Positions 1 through 6,865 are shown, numbered from the stretch's first letter. The stretch is DNA of 8,467 bases from Bacillota bacterium (GCA_021205715.1 JAJPXA010000199.1:1-8467), one strand, 5' to 3'. The notes: a model not told the origin generated them from the sequence alone. Numbers and translations: made by a program.

Positions 1-18
1 ACATCTGTTTTTATACAT
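1..18 (-). CDS. possible 5' end of a leftward gene (partial)
   Basis: On the minus strand an AAAGGAG ribosome-binding-like site (complement of 22-28) is followed after a short gap by ATG (complement of 16-18). The frame stays open to the window edge and encodes only MYKNRC. No function can be read from six codons. If real, this gene diverges from the M42 operon and the hairpin-rich stretch lies between the two starts. The gap between the Shine-Dalgarno core and ATG is only about 3 bases, shorter than usual, so this is tentative. Confidence 0.25.
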
Positions 19-30
19 TCTCTCCTTTAG

Positions 31-159
31 CTTGCGCAAGTGGGGTTGTGTTAATATTCTCCAAAAGCGAAACGATAGTTTCGCACGCAGGTCAAGGACT
101 GCAAGTCCTTGTGGGGTTCAGGGGCAAAGCCCCTGACGGAGCGCGAGGCAGCGCCTCGC
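31..159. repeat. cluster of short perfect hairpins (structured intergenic element)
   Basis: Five inverted repeats lie in about 130 bases. They are CTTGCGCAAG at 31-40; 67-84 with 7-base arms (GCGAAAC/GTTTCGC) and a GATA loop; 93-111 with 8-base arms (CAAGGACT/AGTCCTTG) and a GCA loop; 118-136 with 8-base arms (TCAGGGGC/GCCCCTGA) and an AAA loop; and 143-159 with 7-base arms (GCGAGGC/GCCTCGC) and an AGC loop. All arms pair perfectly. An outer imperfect stem is also possible: GGGGTTGTGTTA at 42-53 can pair with TAACACCCC at 161-169 with a two-base bulge, enclosing the last four hairpins. None has a clear T-run, so this is not a standard terminator. The pattern suggests a structured repetitive extragenic element or a structured 5' leader. 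I infer its role only from its position upstream of the M42 operon. Confidence 0.6.
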
Positions 160-221
160 ATAACACCCCCAAATAACCATTTATCTTAAACCTTTTACTA
201 CAAAGCATCGGAGTTGAAAAA

Positions 222-1259
222 ATGGAAAAGCTTATACAAAAATTAAGTGATATGCGGGCCGTATCCGGCTCGGAATACAGAATAAACAAAGAAATAGCGG
301 CGCTTTTTGAGCCGTATGCCGACGAGGTAAGGATAGACACGCTCGGCAATGTCGCGGCAAAGATTGCCTGCGGTAAAGACGGCGCGCCGAGCGTTATGCT
401 TGAGGCGCATATGGACGAGATAGGCTTGATAGTCACCGACATAACCGACGAGGGCTTTCTGACCGTCGCCGCGATAGGCGGCGTGGATTGGCGCGTACTG
501 CCGTCCTCGGTCGTGACTGTACACGGCAAGCGCGACGTCCGCGGCATTGTCGGCATAAAGCCCGGCTATTTGCAGGAGAGCGGCAAATCGCCGAAGCTCA
601 CCGATATGGCGGTGGATACAGGATTGAGCGCCGCAGAGGTCAAGGAGATTGTGTCGATAGGCGACGGCATAACGTTTCCGCAGTCGGTGGGCAAGCTCGG
701 CAAAAAGCAGTTTTCGGGCAAAACTCTTGACGACCGCGCGTCCGTTGCGGCGATAGTGTCGGCGGCAAAGCGCATAAGGGAGCTTGATTTAAACGTCGAC
801 GTGTACGCTTGCGCGCACGTTCAGGAGGAGGTCGGCTGCCGCGGCGCTAAGGTTTCGGCGTTCGGCATAAACCCCGATATGGCGATAGCCATAGACGTAA
901 CCCACGGCATAACTCCCGATAATTCGGAACGCGCGTTCAAGGTCGGCGGCGGCATAACAATATCGGCGGGACCGAATATACATTCGGCGATGTTCAAACG
1001 CTTGACGGAAATAGCCGATAAGCGCGGCATAAAATATGCCGTCGAGGTTGACGGCGGCGAAACCGGTACGGATGCGTGGGAGATACAGCCCGCAAGAAAC
1101 GGCATACCGACCGCGCTTTTATCAATACCGCTCAAATATATGCACACGCCCGTGGAAACGCTCGCAATATCCGATGTCGAGGCGCTTTCGGATTTGCTTG
1201 TGGAATTTGTAAAAGAGCAGAAGGAGGATTTGTTATGGTTGAGCTTCTTCGGGAATTAA
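222..1259 (+). CDS. M42 family metallo-aminopeptidase (first of three), active-site complete
   Basis: Predicted cytoplasmic di-metal aminopeptidase of the M42 family (TET/FrvX/YsdC-like), which trims N-terminal residues from short peptides and usually forms large tetrahedral dodecamers. At 345 residues it has normal family length. All expected motifs are visible: AHMDEIG with metal ligand H63 and catalytic-site D65; LDDR with bridging D170; QEEVG with general base E202 and ligand E203; IDVT with D225; and MHTPVE with H308. The N-terminal GxVSGSE-like segment and the LGNV segment also fit. The start is ATG at 222 with GGAG at 210-213, 8 bases upstream. Its 3' end overlaps the next gene by 25 bases, so the two are co-transcribed and probably translationally coupled. 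It is more diverged from the second and third copies than they are from each other. Substrate preference cannot be read. Older annotations often call such proteins endoglucanase or cellulase M, which the metallopeptidase motifs argue against. Confidence 0.93.
   Translation: MEKLIQKLSDMRAVSGSEYRINKEIAALFEPYADEVRIDTLGNVAAKIACGKDGAPSVMLEAHMDEIGLIVTDITDEGFLTVAAIGGVDWRVLPSSVVTVHGKRDVRGIVGIKPGYLQESGKSPKLTDMAVDTGLSAAEVKEIVSIGDGITFPQSVGKLGKKQFSGKTLDDRASVAAIVSAAKRIRELDLNVDVYACAHVQEEVGCRGAKVSAFGINPDMAIAIDVTHGITPDNSERAFKVGGGITISAGPNIHSAMFKRLTEIADKRGIKYAVEVDGGETGTDAWEIQPARNGIPTALLSIPLKYMHTPVETLAISDVEALSDLLVEFVKEQKEDLLWLSFFGN
1222..1227 (+). promoter_or_regulatory. ribosome binding site fixing the start of the second M42 gene
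   Basis: A perfect AGGAGG lies inside the 3' end of the first M42 gene, 7 bases before ATG at 1235. It sets the start at 1235 even though the same frame stays open upstream from 1076. The protein then begins MVELLRELSNLNGVSGHE, which lines up with the N-termini of the other two M42 proteins. Confidence 0.85.
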
Positions 1260-2269
1260 GCAATTTAAACGGCGTAAGCGGACACGAGAACGCCGTAAGA
1301 AATTACATCATCGCCGCCGTTGAGCCGTACTCGGACAGTGTGAGAGTCGATAATATGGGAAACGTCATTGCCTTTAAAAAGGGCAGAACGGGTGCTAAAA
1401 CCAAGCTCATAGCCGCGCATACGGACGAGATAGGCTTGATTATAAGCGGCATAACCGATGACGGATATTTGAAATTCAAAGCGGTCGGCGAGGTTGACAC
1501 GCGTCATATTATCGCCAAATGCGTCAGGATAGACAGCGGCATTGAAGGCGTCGGCGTTGTAAACGGCGTTCTGGGAATGAAGGCAATCCACCTTCAAAAG
1601 CGCGAGGAGCGCGAGAAAACGGCGGACATAAGCTCGCTCTATATCGACATTGGCGCGAAAAACCGCAAGCAAGCCGAAAAACGCGTTAAATTGGGCGATT
1701 ACGCCGCGTTTGCGACGGAGTTCGAGGACGCGGGCGGACGCGTTTGGGGCAAGGCGCTTGAAAGCCGTATCGGCTGCGCGTGCCTTATCGAGCTTATGGA
1801 AAACGATTACGACGACGACGTATATTTTGCGTTCACCTCTCAGCGTGAGGTCGGTATGCGCGGCGCGTACACCGCGGCATACGGTTTGGATATAGACGAG
1901 GCGCTCGTGCTTGAGGGTACGGAATCTGCGGATATGTACGGCGCGAAGCCGGAGGAAACGGCGGCGAAGCTCGGCGGGGGAGTATGCGTCGAGTTTATCG
2001 ACAGATACGCCATTCCCGACAGGCGCCTCACGTCGGAGCTTTACAACGCGCTAAAGGACGCTAAAATCGCCGCGCAGGAGAAGAAGTCCGCGCGCGGACT
2101 TACCGACGCGGGCGCGTTTCAGCGGTGCGCGGGCGGCATAAAAACCGCGTGCGCCGCGGTTCCCGTGCGCTATGCCGGAACACCCGCGTGTATGGCGGCG
2201 AAAAGCGATATAGAGGCGATGAAACAGGCGGCGCAATTATTTGTTGAAGGGTATGGTGAAAAGAATTGA
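1235..2269 (+). CDS. M42 family peptidase-like protein with degenerate active site (second of three)
   Basis: This 344-residue protein has the M42 fold signature throughout: GVSGHE near residue 13, AHTDEIG with H62 and D64, YIDIGAKN near 136, TDAGAF near 290 and a LGGG motif near 246. Several residues needed for catalysis differ from its intact neighbours. The bridging Asp of LDNR is Glu (LESR, E176). The general-base Glu of QEEVG is Arg (QREVG, R204), with the ligand E205 kept. The third-ligand Asp is Glu (LEGT, E227), a change I recall in some otherwise normal clostridial M42 proteins. The C-terminal ligand His of YIHSP is Gly (YAGTP, G315). Loss of both the general base and the last His suggests a weak, altered or absent peptidase activity. 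The frame is intact, so it is not an obvious pseudogene. It overlaps the upstream gene by 25 bases and the downstream gene by 4, so it may serve as a structural partner in a mixed complex; that role is inference. Confidence 0.88.
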   Translation: MVELLRELSNLNGVSGHENAVRNYIIAAVEPYSDSVRVDNMGNVIAFKKGRTGAKTKLIAAHTDEIGLIISGITDDGYLKFKAVGEVDTRHIIAKCVRIDSGIEGVGVVNGVLGMKAIHLQKREEREKTADISSLYIDIGAKNRKQAEKRVKLGDYAAFATEFEDAGGRVWGKALESRIGCACLIELMENDYDDDVYFAFTSQREVGMRGAYTAAYGLDIDEALVLEGTESADMYGAKPEETAAKLGGGVCVEFIDRYAIPDRRLTSELYNALKDAKIAAQEKKSARGLTDAGAFQRCAGGIKTACAAVPVRYAGTPACMAAKSDIEAMKQAAQLFVEGYGEKN

Positions 2270-3249
2270 TAAGTTTACTTGAAAGACTCACGCAGACCGA
2301 CGGTGTTTCGGGAAACGAGGATGCGGTTCGTGATATTATAAAAAACGAAATTGAAAAATACTGTGATGATGTCACCGTTGACGCGATGGGTAATATTATC
2401 GCGCACAAAAGCGGCACGGGCAAAAAAATAATGCTCGCGGCGCATATGGATGAGATAGGCGTTATCGTGACGTTTATCGATGATAAGGGCTTTTTGAGGT
2501 TCGCGCCCGTAGGCGGCTTGTATATAAGGGATTTGACGTGCCGCCGAGTGCGCTTTGCCAATGGCACGGTCGGCGTTATAGGCTGCGAGGACGACGAGAA
2601 AAAGCCGGAGCTTAAAAAGCTCTATATCGACATCGGCGCGAAAAACGCAAAGGACGCGCAAAAACGCGTAAGCGTCGGCGACACTGCGGCGTTTGTCGGC
2701 GGGTATCACAAGAGCCGCGACACGATAGTGTCAAAGGCGCTTGACAACCGCGTCGGCTGTTACGTCGCGCTCGAGTCGGCGAAGCGCCTTAAGGAGAGTG
2801 CGGCGGATATGTATTACGTGTTCACAACGCAGGAGGAGGTCGGACTTCGCGGCGCGAAAACCGCGGCGTACACCGTCGCGCCCGATTATGCGATAGCGCT
2901 TGACGTCACCGACACGGGCGATACGCCCGAAGCGCCGAAAATGCCGGTAAAGCTCGGCGGCGGCGCGGCGATAAAGGTAATGGACAGATCCGTGCTGTGC
3001 GACGCGGACATCCGCGAAACGATGCGCGCGGCGGCGCAAAAGGACGGCATACTGTATCAGCTTGAAATTATGACCGACGGCGGCACGGACGCCGGAGCGA
3101 TTCATCTCTCCCGCGGCGGCGTGAAGACCGGCGGCATTTCGGTGCCCGCGCGGTATATTCACTCGCCGTCGGAAATGGTGAGCGATAAGGACGTAAAAGC
3201 CTGCATAGCCCTCGCGGTAAGCACCGCTCAAATGCTGAGCGGGCAATAA
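2266..3249 (+). CDS. M42 family metallo-aminopeptidase (third of three), active-site complete
   Basis: A 327-residue M42 aminopeptidase with the full active site: AHMDEIG (H60, D62), LDNR (D160), QEEVG (E190 general base, E191 ligand), LDVT (D213) and YIHSPSEM (H299). TDAGAI near 274 and LGGG near 230 are also typical. Translation most likely starts at TTG 2266, because the conserved N-terminus (LLERLTQTDGVSGNE) begins there and no better in-frame start exists. TTGA overlaps the TGA stop of the second gene, giving a 4-base overlap; only a weak GGTGA lies upstream, so coupled re-initiation is likely. It shares the segment YIDIGAKN and the surrounding residues with the second copy, which points to a local duplication. 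Predicted role is cytoplasmic peptide trimming for amino-acid recycling; substrate unknown. Confidence 0.92.
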   Translation: MISLLERLTQTDGVSGNEDAVRDIIKNEIEKYCDDVTVDAMGNIIAHKSGTGKKIMLAAHMDEIGVIVTFIDDKGFLRFAPVGGLYIRDLTCRRVRFANGTVGVIGCEDDEKKPELKKLYIDIGAKNAKDAQKRVSVGDTAAFVGGYHKSRDTIVSKALDNRVGCYVALESAKRLKESAADMYYVFTTQEEVGLRGAKTAAYTVAPDYAIALDVTDTGDTPEAPKMPVKLGGGAAIKVMDRSVLCDADIRETMRAAAQKDGILYQLEIMTDGGTDAGAIHLSRGGVKTGGISVPARYIHSPSEMVSDKDVKACIALAVSTAQMLSGQ

Positions 3250-3264
3250 TTGATGCAATTATTG
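3244..3264. repeat. perfect inverted repeat spanning the stop codon of the third M42 gene
   Basis: Nine-base arms CAATAATTG and CAATTATTG flank ATG, and the TAA stop lies in the left arm. It is followed at once by a poly-A stretch and the larger terminator-like hairpin. It may protect the 3' end of the transcript, but its function is unknown. Confidence 0.5.
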
Positions 3265-3268
3265 TAAA

Positions 3269-3325
3269 AAAAGTGCAGACGCATATCACCGATAACATTT
3301 CGGCGTCATATGTGCCTGTACTTTT
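3269..3325 (+). terminator. probable intrinsic terminator after the M42 operon
   Basis: The arm beginning AAAAGTGCAG at 3269 pairs with the arm ending CTGTACTTTT at 3325, giving a long imperfect stem with two G-T wobbles, two mismatches and a small bulge near the loop. The right arm ends in CTTTT, and GTATTTT follows. The A-run before and T-run after could let it work in both directions. The stem is imperfect and the T-run is interrupted, so confidence is moderate. Its place between the M42 genes and a new promoter region supports the call. Confidence 0.5.
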
Positions 3326-3337
3326 GTATTTTAACAG

Positions 3338-3367
3338 TTGACGCCTCCGTCAATACGGCTATATATA
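3338..3367 (+). promoter_or_regulatory. candidate distal promoter with inverted repeat over the -35
   Basis: TTGACG at 3338-3343 matches a sigma-70-type -35, and TATATA follows at 3360 or 3362 with a 16- or 18-base spacer. The same TTGACG is the left arm of a perfect inverted repeat, TTGACG-CCTC-CGTCAA (3338-3353), which could be an operator or a small hairpin. Downstream, CCCCG occurs twice 10 bases apart (3374 and 3384). Initiation here would give a leader of more than 130 bases for the glycyl radical enzyme. Confidence 0.4.
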
Positions 3368-3397
3368 AAACCGCCCCGATTTTCCCCGTTTATTTTG

Positions 3398-3418
3398 TGT
3401 ATTTTTTCGAAAAATACA
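3398..3418. promoter_or_regulatory. candidate operator: perfect 9-base inverted repeat upstream of the dehydratase
   Basis: Arms TGTATTTTT (3398-3406) and AAAAATACA (3410-3418) flank TCG. The repeat ends one base before a candidate -35 (TTGCTT at 3419), a usual place for an activator or repressor to bind. It resembles no operator I can name with confidence. It has some likeness to AT-rich CodY-type sites, but the spacing at the centre is wrong. Confidence 0.4.
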
Positions 3419-3447
3419 TTGCTTATTACTCAAATTTGTGTTATTAT
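3419..3447 (+). promoter_or_regulatory. candidate proximal promoter of the glycyl radical enzyme operon
   Basis: TTGCTT (3419-3424) and TATTAT (3442-3447) are separated by exactly 17 bases, a good sigma-70-type arrangement. Transcription would begin near 3454, leaving a leader of about 50 bases before the GTG start. I see no convincing riboswitch in this leader. Confidence 0.5.
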
Positions 3448-3505
3448 ATTTAATAGACAAGTATATTCGGCAATGTTTATTTCATATAGATTGGAGATGT
3501 GAAGA

Positions 3506-6040
3506 GTGAAATCATTTGACACAACGGATATTCCCGTAACGAAAAGGGTGCAAAAGCTGATTGAGAACCTTTTTGAAAAAATGCCCGAAATAGAGGCTGA
3601 CCGCGCGGTACTGCTTACCGAGAGCTATAAGCAGACAGAAAATTTACCTATTATCAAGCGCCGCGCGTTGGCATTTTATCATATATTGGAAAATATCCCC
3701 ATAACGATACGTGACCTTGAACTTATCGTCGGAAGCGCTACGAAAGCGCCGCGCGGATGTCAGATGTTCCCCGAGTATTCGTACAAGTGGGTCGAGGACG
3801 AGTTTGACACGATTGCCGAGCGCGAGGCTGACCCGTTTTACATATCGGAGGAAACAAAGCGCGCCCTGAAGGATGCTTATTCATACTGGGACGGAAAAAC
3901 CACATCCGACCTTGCAGCGGCGTATATGGCGCCCGAAACAAAGCTCGCGATGGAGCATAATATTTTCACGCCCGGAAACTATTTCTATAACGGCGTGGGC
4001 CACGTAACCGTGGACTACGCGAAAATACTCAAAATCGGTTTCCGCGGTCTTATGAACGAGGCGGCGGAGGAGCTTGAATCGCTCGATGTTTCCGACGGCG
4101 ACTATGCGGACAGAAAGGAATTTTTGGAGTCGGTTATAATCTCGTGCGACGCGGCGGTAATCTACGCGAAGCGTTACGCGGCACTGGCAAAGGATATGGC
4201 GGCGAAATGCTCCGACACAACGCGCAAAAACGAGCTTTTGCGCATCAGCCAAAACTGCTTCAAGGCGCCCGAGTACGGCGCGTCCGATTTCTTCGAGGCT
4301 TGCCAGGTATTTTGGTTTATCCAAATGCTTTTGCAGGTTGAGTCGAGCGGACACTCAATCTCACCCGGACGCTTCGACCAATATATGTACCCGTATTATA
4401 AAAAGGATATTGACTCGGGCAATATAACCCGCGCAATGGCGCAGGAGCTTGTCGACTGCATATGGGTCAAGCTCAACGACCTGAACAAGGCGCGCGATGC
4501 CGCGTCGGCATACGGCTTCGCGGGCTACAGCCTGTTCCAAAACCTTTGCGCCGGCGGTCAGACCGAGGATGGACTCGACGCGACGAACGATATGTCGTTT
4601 ATCTGCATACAAGCGTCGATGCACACGCGCCTCCCCGCGCCGTCATTCTCGGTGCGCATTTGGAACGGCACGCCGAATGAGTTTATCTTAAAGTGCGCCG
4701 AGCTTACGAGAACCGGCATAGGTTTGCCCGCGTACTACAATGACGAGGTTATTATACCCGCGCTTATGTCAAGGGGCGCGACCCTTGAGGAGGCGCGCGG
4801 CTATAATATCATCGGCTGCGTTGAGCCGCAGGTTCCGCATAAGACGGACGGCTGGCACGACGCCGCATTCTTCAATATGTGCCGCCCACTCGAGATGGTG
4901 TTTTCGAACGGTGTTGACAAGGGCGTCAGAATATCGCCCGCGACAGGCGACATAGCGTCGTTTAAGACGTTTGACGACTTTATGAACGCATATAAGACGC
5001 AGATGCACTATTTTATAAAATTATTGGTAAACGCGGACAACTCCATTGACTGCGCACACCGCGACCGCTGTCCGCTCCCGTTCCAATCGTCTATGGTTGA
5101 GGACTGCATAAAGCGCGGAAAATCGATGCAGGAGGGCGGCGCAATCTATAATTTCACAGGCCCGCAGGGCTTCGGCATAGCGAACGTTACCGATTCGCTT
5201 TACGCGATAAAGAAGCTGGTCTATGACGATAAAAAGGTGACGCTTGCCGAGTATAAGGACGCGATCGACCACAACTTCGGCAAGGGATATACGGAGAAAG
5301 CGACACAGCAGATGGTTACGCAGTCGGTTGAGCTTCTGCGCTCGCAGGGAAAGACCGTAACGCTCGATATGGTGCAGTCGATGTGCCGAGCGTTTTTGGA
5401 GAATTCCGTATGCACGGATGAGCAAAAGGCGAAATACGACAAGCTTCTTGATATGATTGACGATGTTACGAAATACGGCAACGACGACGAGGAGGTTGAC
5501 CTCTTCGCGCGCGAGGCGGCGTATGTTTATACGCGCGAGCTGCCGAAATATAAGAATCCGCGCGGAGGCATTTTCCAGGCGGGATTGTATCCCGTTTCGG
5601 CGAACGTCCCGCTCGGCGAGCAGACCGGCGCAACGCCCGACGGCAGATTGGCGAACACTCCCGTCGCGGACGGCGTGGGACCGTTCTCAGGCAAGGACAA
5701 GTTCGGGCCCACCGCAGCGGCGAACTCTGTTTCCAAGCTCGACCATACGATAGTTTCAAACGGAACGCTCTATAATCAGAAATTCCACCCGTCCGCACTC
5801 GCGGGCGAGGGCGGCTTGCAGGCGTTCGCGGACTATATACGCGCGTTCTTCGACCAAAAGGGAATGCATATGCAGTTTAACGTGGTATCGCGCGAAACGC
5901 TGCTCGACGCGCAGAAGCATCCCGAGAATTACAAGTCGCTTGTCGTAAGAGTAGCGGGCTACTCGGCGCTCTTCACAACGCTTTCAAAGGCGCTTCAGGA
6001 CGACATCATCAAGCGCACGGAGCAGGCGTTTACAGCTTAA
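3506..6040 (+). CDS. glycyl radical diol dehydratase (B12-independent propanediol/glycerol dehydratase type)
   Basis: This 844-residue glycyl radical enzyme is predicted to remove water from a vicinal diol (1,2-propanediol to propionaldehyde, or glycerol to 3-hydroxypropionaldehyde) by radical chemistry without cobalamin. Visible key residues are C438 and E440 in GCVEPQ, D452 in GWHD, H166 in NGVGHVTVD, H283 in SGHSISP, and the radical G818 in RVAGYS. These match the substrate-binding set I recall for Clostridium butyricum glycerol dehydratase, and the numbering agrees with what I recall of Roseburia inulinivorans propanediol dehydratase. Compared with the shorter C. butyricum enzyme (about 787 residues) it has an extra helical-looking stretch around 595-650. 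No N- or C-terminal extension suggests packaging into a microcompartment. The start is GTG 3506, just after an in-frame stop, with GGAG at 3493-3496. The activase follows 18 bases after the stop. HypD, CutC and pyruvate formate-lyase fit the active site less well. Diol dehydratase type is firm; exact substrate is not. Confidence 0.9.
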   Translation: MKSFDTTDIPVTKRVQKLIENLFEKMPEIEADRAVLLTESYKQTENLPIIKRRALAFYHILENIPITIRDLELIVGSATKAPRGCQMFPEYSYKWVEDEFDTIAEREADPFYISEETKRALKDAYSYWDGKTTSDLAAAYMAPETKLAMEHNIFTPGNYFYNGVGHVTVDYAKILKIGFRGLMNEAAEELESLDVSDGDYADRKEFLESVIISCDAAVIYAKRYAALAKDMAAKCSDTTRKNELLRISQNCFKAPEYGASDFFEACQVFWFIQMLLQVESSGHSISPGRFDQYMYPYYKKDIDSGNITRAMAQELVDCIWVKLNDLNKARDAASAYGFAGYSLFQNLCAGGQTEDGLDATNDMSFICIQASMHTRLPAPSFSVRIWNGTPNEFILKCAELTRTGIGLPAYYNDEVIIPALMSRGATLEEARGYNIIGCVEPQVPHKTDGWHDAAFFNMCRPLEMVFSNGVDKGVRISPATGDIASFKTFDDFMNAYKTQMHYFIKLLVNADNSIDCAHRDRCPLPFQSSMVEDCIKRGKSMQEGGAIYNFTGPQGFGIANVTDSLYAIKKLVYDDKKVTLAEYKDAIDHNFGKGYTEKATQQMVTQSVELLRSQGKTVTLDMVQSMCRAFLENSVCTDEQKAKYDKLLDMIDDVTKYGNDDEEVDLFAREAAYVYTRELPKYKNPRGGIFQAGLYPVSANVPLGEQTGATPDGRLANTPVADGVGPFSGKDKFGPTAAANSVSKLDHTIVSNGTLYNQKFHPSALAGEGGLQAFADYIRAFFDQKGMHMQFNVVSRETLLDAQKHPENYKSLVVRVAGYSALFTTLSKALQDDIIKRTEQAFTA

Positions 6041-6058
6041 ACTAATGAGGTGCGATTT

Positions 6059-6847
6059 ATGGACAACATTTTAAATACTGTAGGCAGAATTTTTGATATT
6101 CAGCGCTACTCAATACACGACGGACCCGGAATACGCACGATTGTGTTCCTGAAAGGCTGTATGCTTCGGTGCCGCTGGTGCTGTAATCCGGAGTCGCAGA
6201 GCTTCAAGATTGAGCAGATGATGTTCAACGGCAAGAACGAAACGATGGGCTATGACGTGACGGTAGGCGAGGTGCTTCAAAGCGTCAGACAGGATATGTT
6301 CTACTATAGGCGCTCGGGCGGCGGCGTTACGCTCTCGGGCGGCGAGGCAATGCTTCAGCCCGACTTTGCGATTGACCTTTTAAAGGCGTGTCACGCAAAC
6401 GGCATAAACACCTGTATAGAAACCACAGGCATCGCAAAGTGGGAGGTAATCGAGCGCTTTTTGCCGAATTTGGATTACGTTTTGATGGACATTAAGCATA
6501 TGGATAACGCCAAGCATTTGGAGTACACAAGACAGCCGAACACGAAGATACTCGAACACGCAGTTAAGATTGCCGCGTCCGGCGCGGATTTGACGATACG
6601 CACGCCCGTTATCCCGGGATTCAACGATAACGTCGACGATATATCCGCGATTGCGACGTTCACGCGGCTTCTGCCCGGCAAGCACAGGCTTCATCTTCTC
6701 CCATATCACCGCTTGGGCGAGGATAAGTATAAGGGTTTGGAGCGCGATTATTTCTACGAGGGCATCGAGCCGCCGGAGATGAAAGCAATGAAACCGCTCC
6801 TTGAAGCGGCAAAGGCGTGCGGCGTGGAGTGCCAAATAGGCGGATAA
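6059..6847 (+). CDS. glycyl radical enzyme activating enzyme (radical SAM), short single-cluster form
   Basis: Radical-SAM activase that reductively cleaves S-adenosylmethionine and removes a hydrogen from the glycine of the upstream dehydratase. At 262 residues from ATG 6059 it shows SIHDGPGIRT near 18, the CX3CX2C cluster motif (C34, C38, C41) in GCMLRCRWCCNPE, SGGE at 93-96 for SAM binding, a DIK motif (LMDIKHMD) and RTPVIPGFND. The common ferredoxin-like insert with extra cysteine clusters, found in many activases of this family, is missing: only about 23 residues separate C42 from the next conserved segment. In this it resembles pyruvate formate-lyase activase. I prefer ATG 6059 over GTG 6050 because TGAGG at 6046-6050 is then correctly spaced. 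It is in the same operon as the dehydratase (18-base gap) and the HMA protein. Specific partner is inferred from adjacency. Confidence 0.93.
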   Translation: MDNILNTVGRIFDIQRYSIHDGPGIRTIVFLKGCMLRCRWCCNPESQSFKIEQMMFNGKNETMGYDVTVGEVLQSVRQDMFYYRRSGGGVTLSGGEAMLQPDFAIDLLKACHANGINTCIETTGIAKWEVIERFLPNLDYVLMDIKHMDNAKHLEYTRQPNTKILEHAVKIAASGADLTIRTPVIPGFNDNVDDISAIATFTRLLPGKHRLHLLPYHRLGEDKYKGLERDYFYEGIEPPEMKAMKPLLEAAKACGVECQIGG

Positions 6848-6865
6848 TTCGGAGGTATACATAAT

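Noticed and set aside
31..159. CRISPR array or tRNA
   Set aside because: The hairpins differ in sequence, there are no regular repeats with spacers, and no cloverleaf or anticodon arm can be drawn.
92..556. Long minus-strand open frame across the first M42 gene
   Set aside because: It is antisense to a gene with clear M42 motifs, covers the hairpin array and has no protein-like motifs of its own; the open frame follows from the codon bias of the real gene.
222..3249. Cellulase or endoglucanase genes
   Set aside because: Homologs are sometimes labelled cellulase M, but the AHMDEIG, QEEVG and HTP/HSP motifs are those of M42 metallopeptidases.
2731..3258. 175-residue minus-strand open frame over the third M42 gene
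   Set aside because: Arg/His-rich shadow of a well-supported gene; no ribosome binding site or recognisable domain.
3398..3418. CodY box
   Set aside because: AT-rich and symmetric, but the centre does not match the CodY consensus spacing; left as an unassigned operator.
3506..6040. Assignment as hydroxyproline dehydratase (HypD), choline TMA-lyase (CutC) or pyruvate formate-lyase
   Set aside because: The GCVEPQ...GWHD pattern with H166, H283 and D452 fits diol dehydratases. HypD has a different sequence after GCVE, CutC has Thr and Tyr where this protein has H451 and F455, and pyruvate formate-lyase has adjacent catalytic cysteines.
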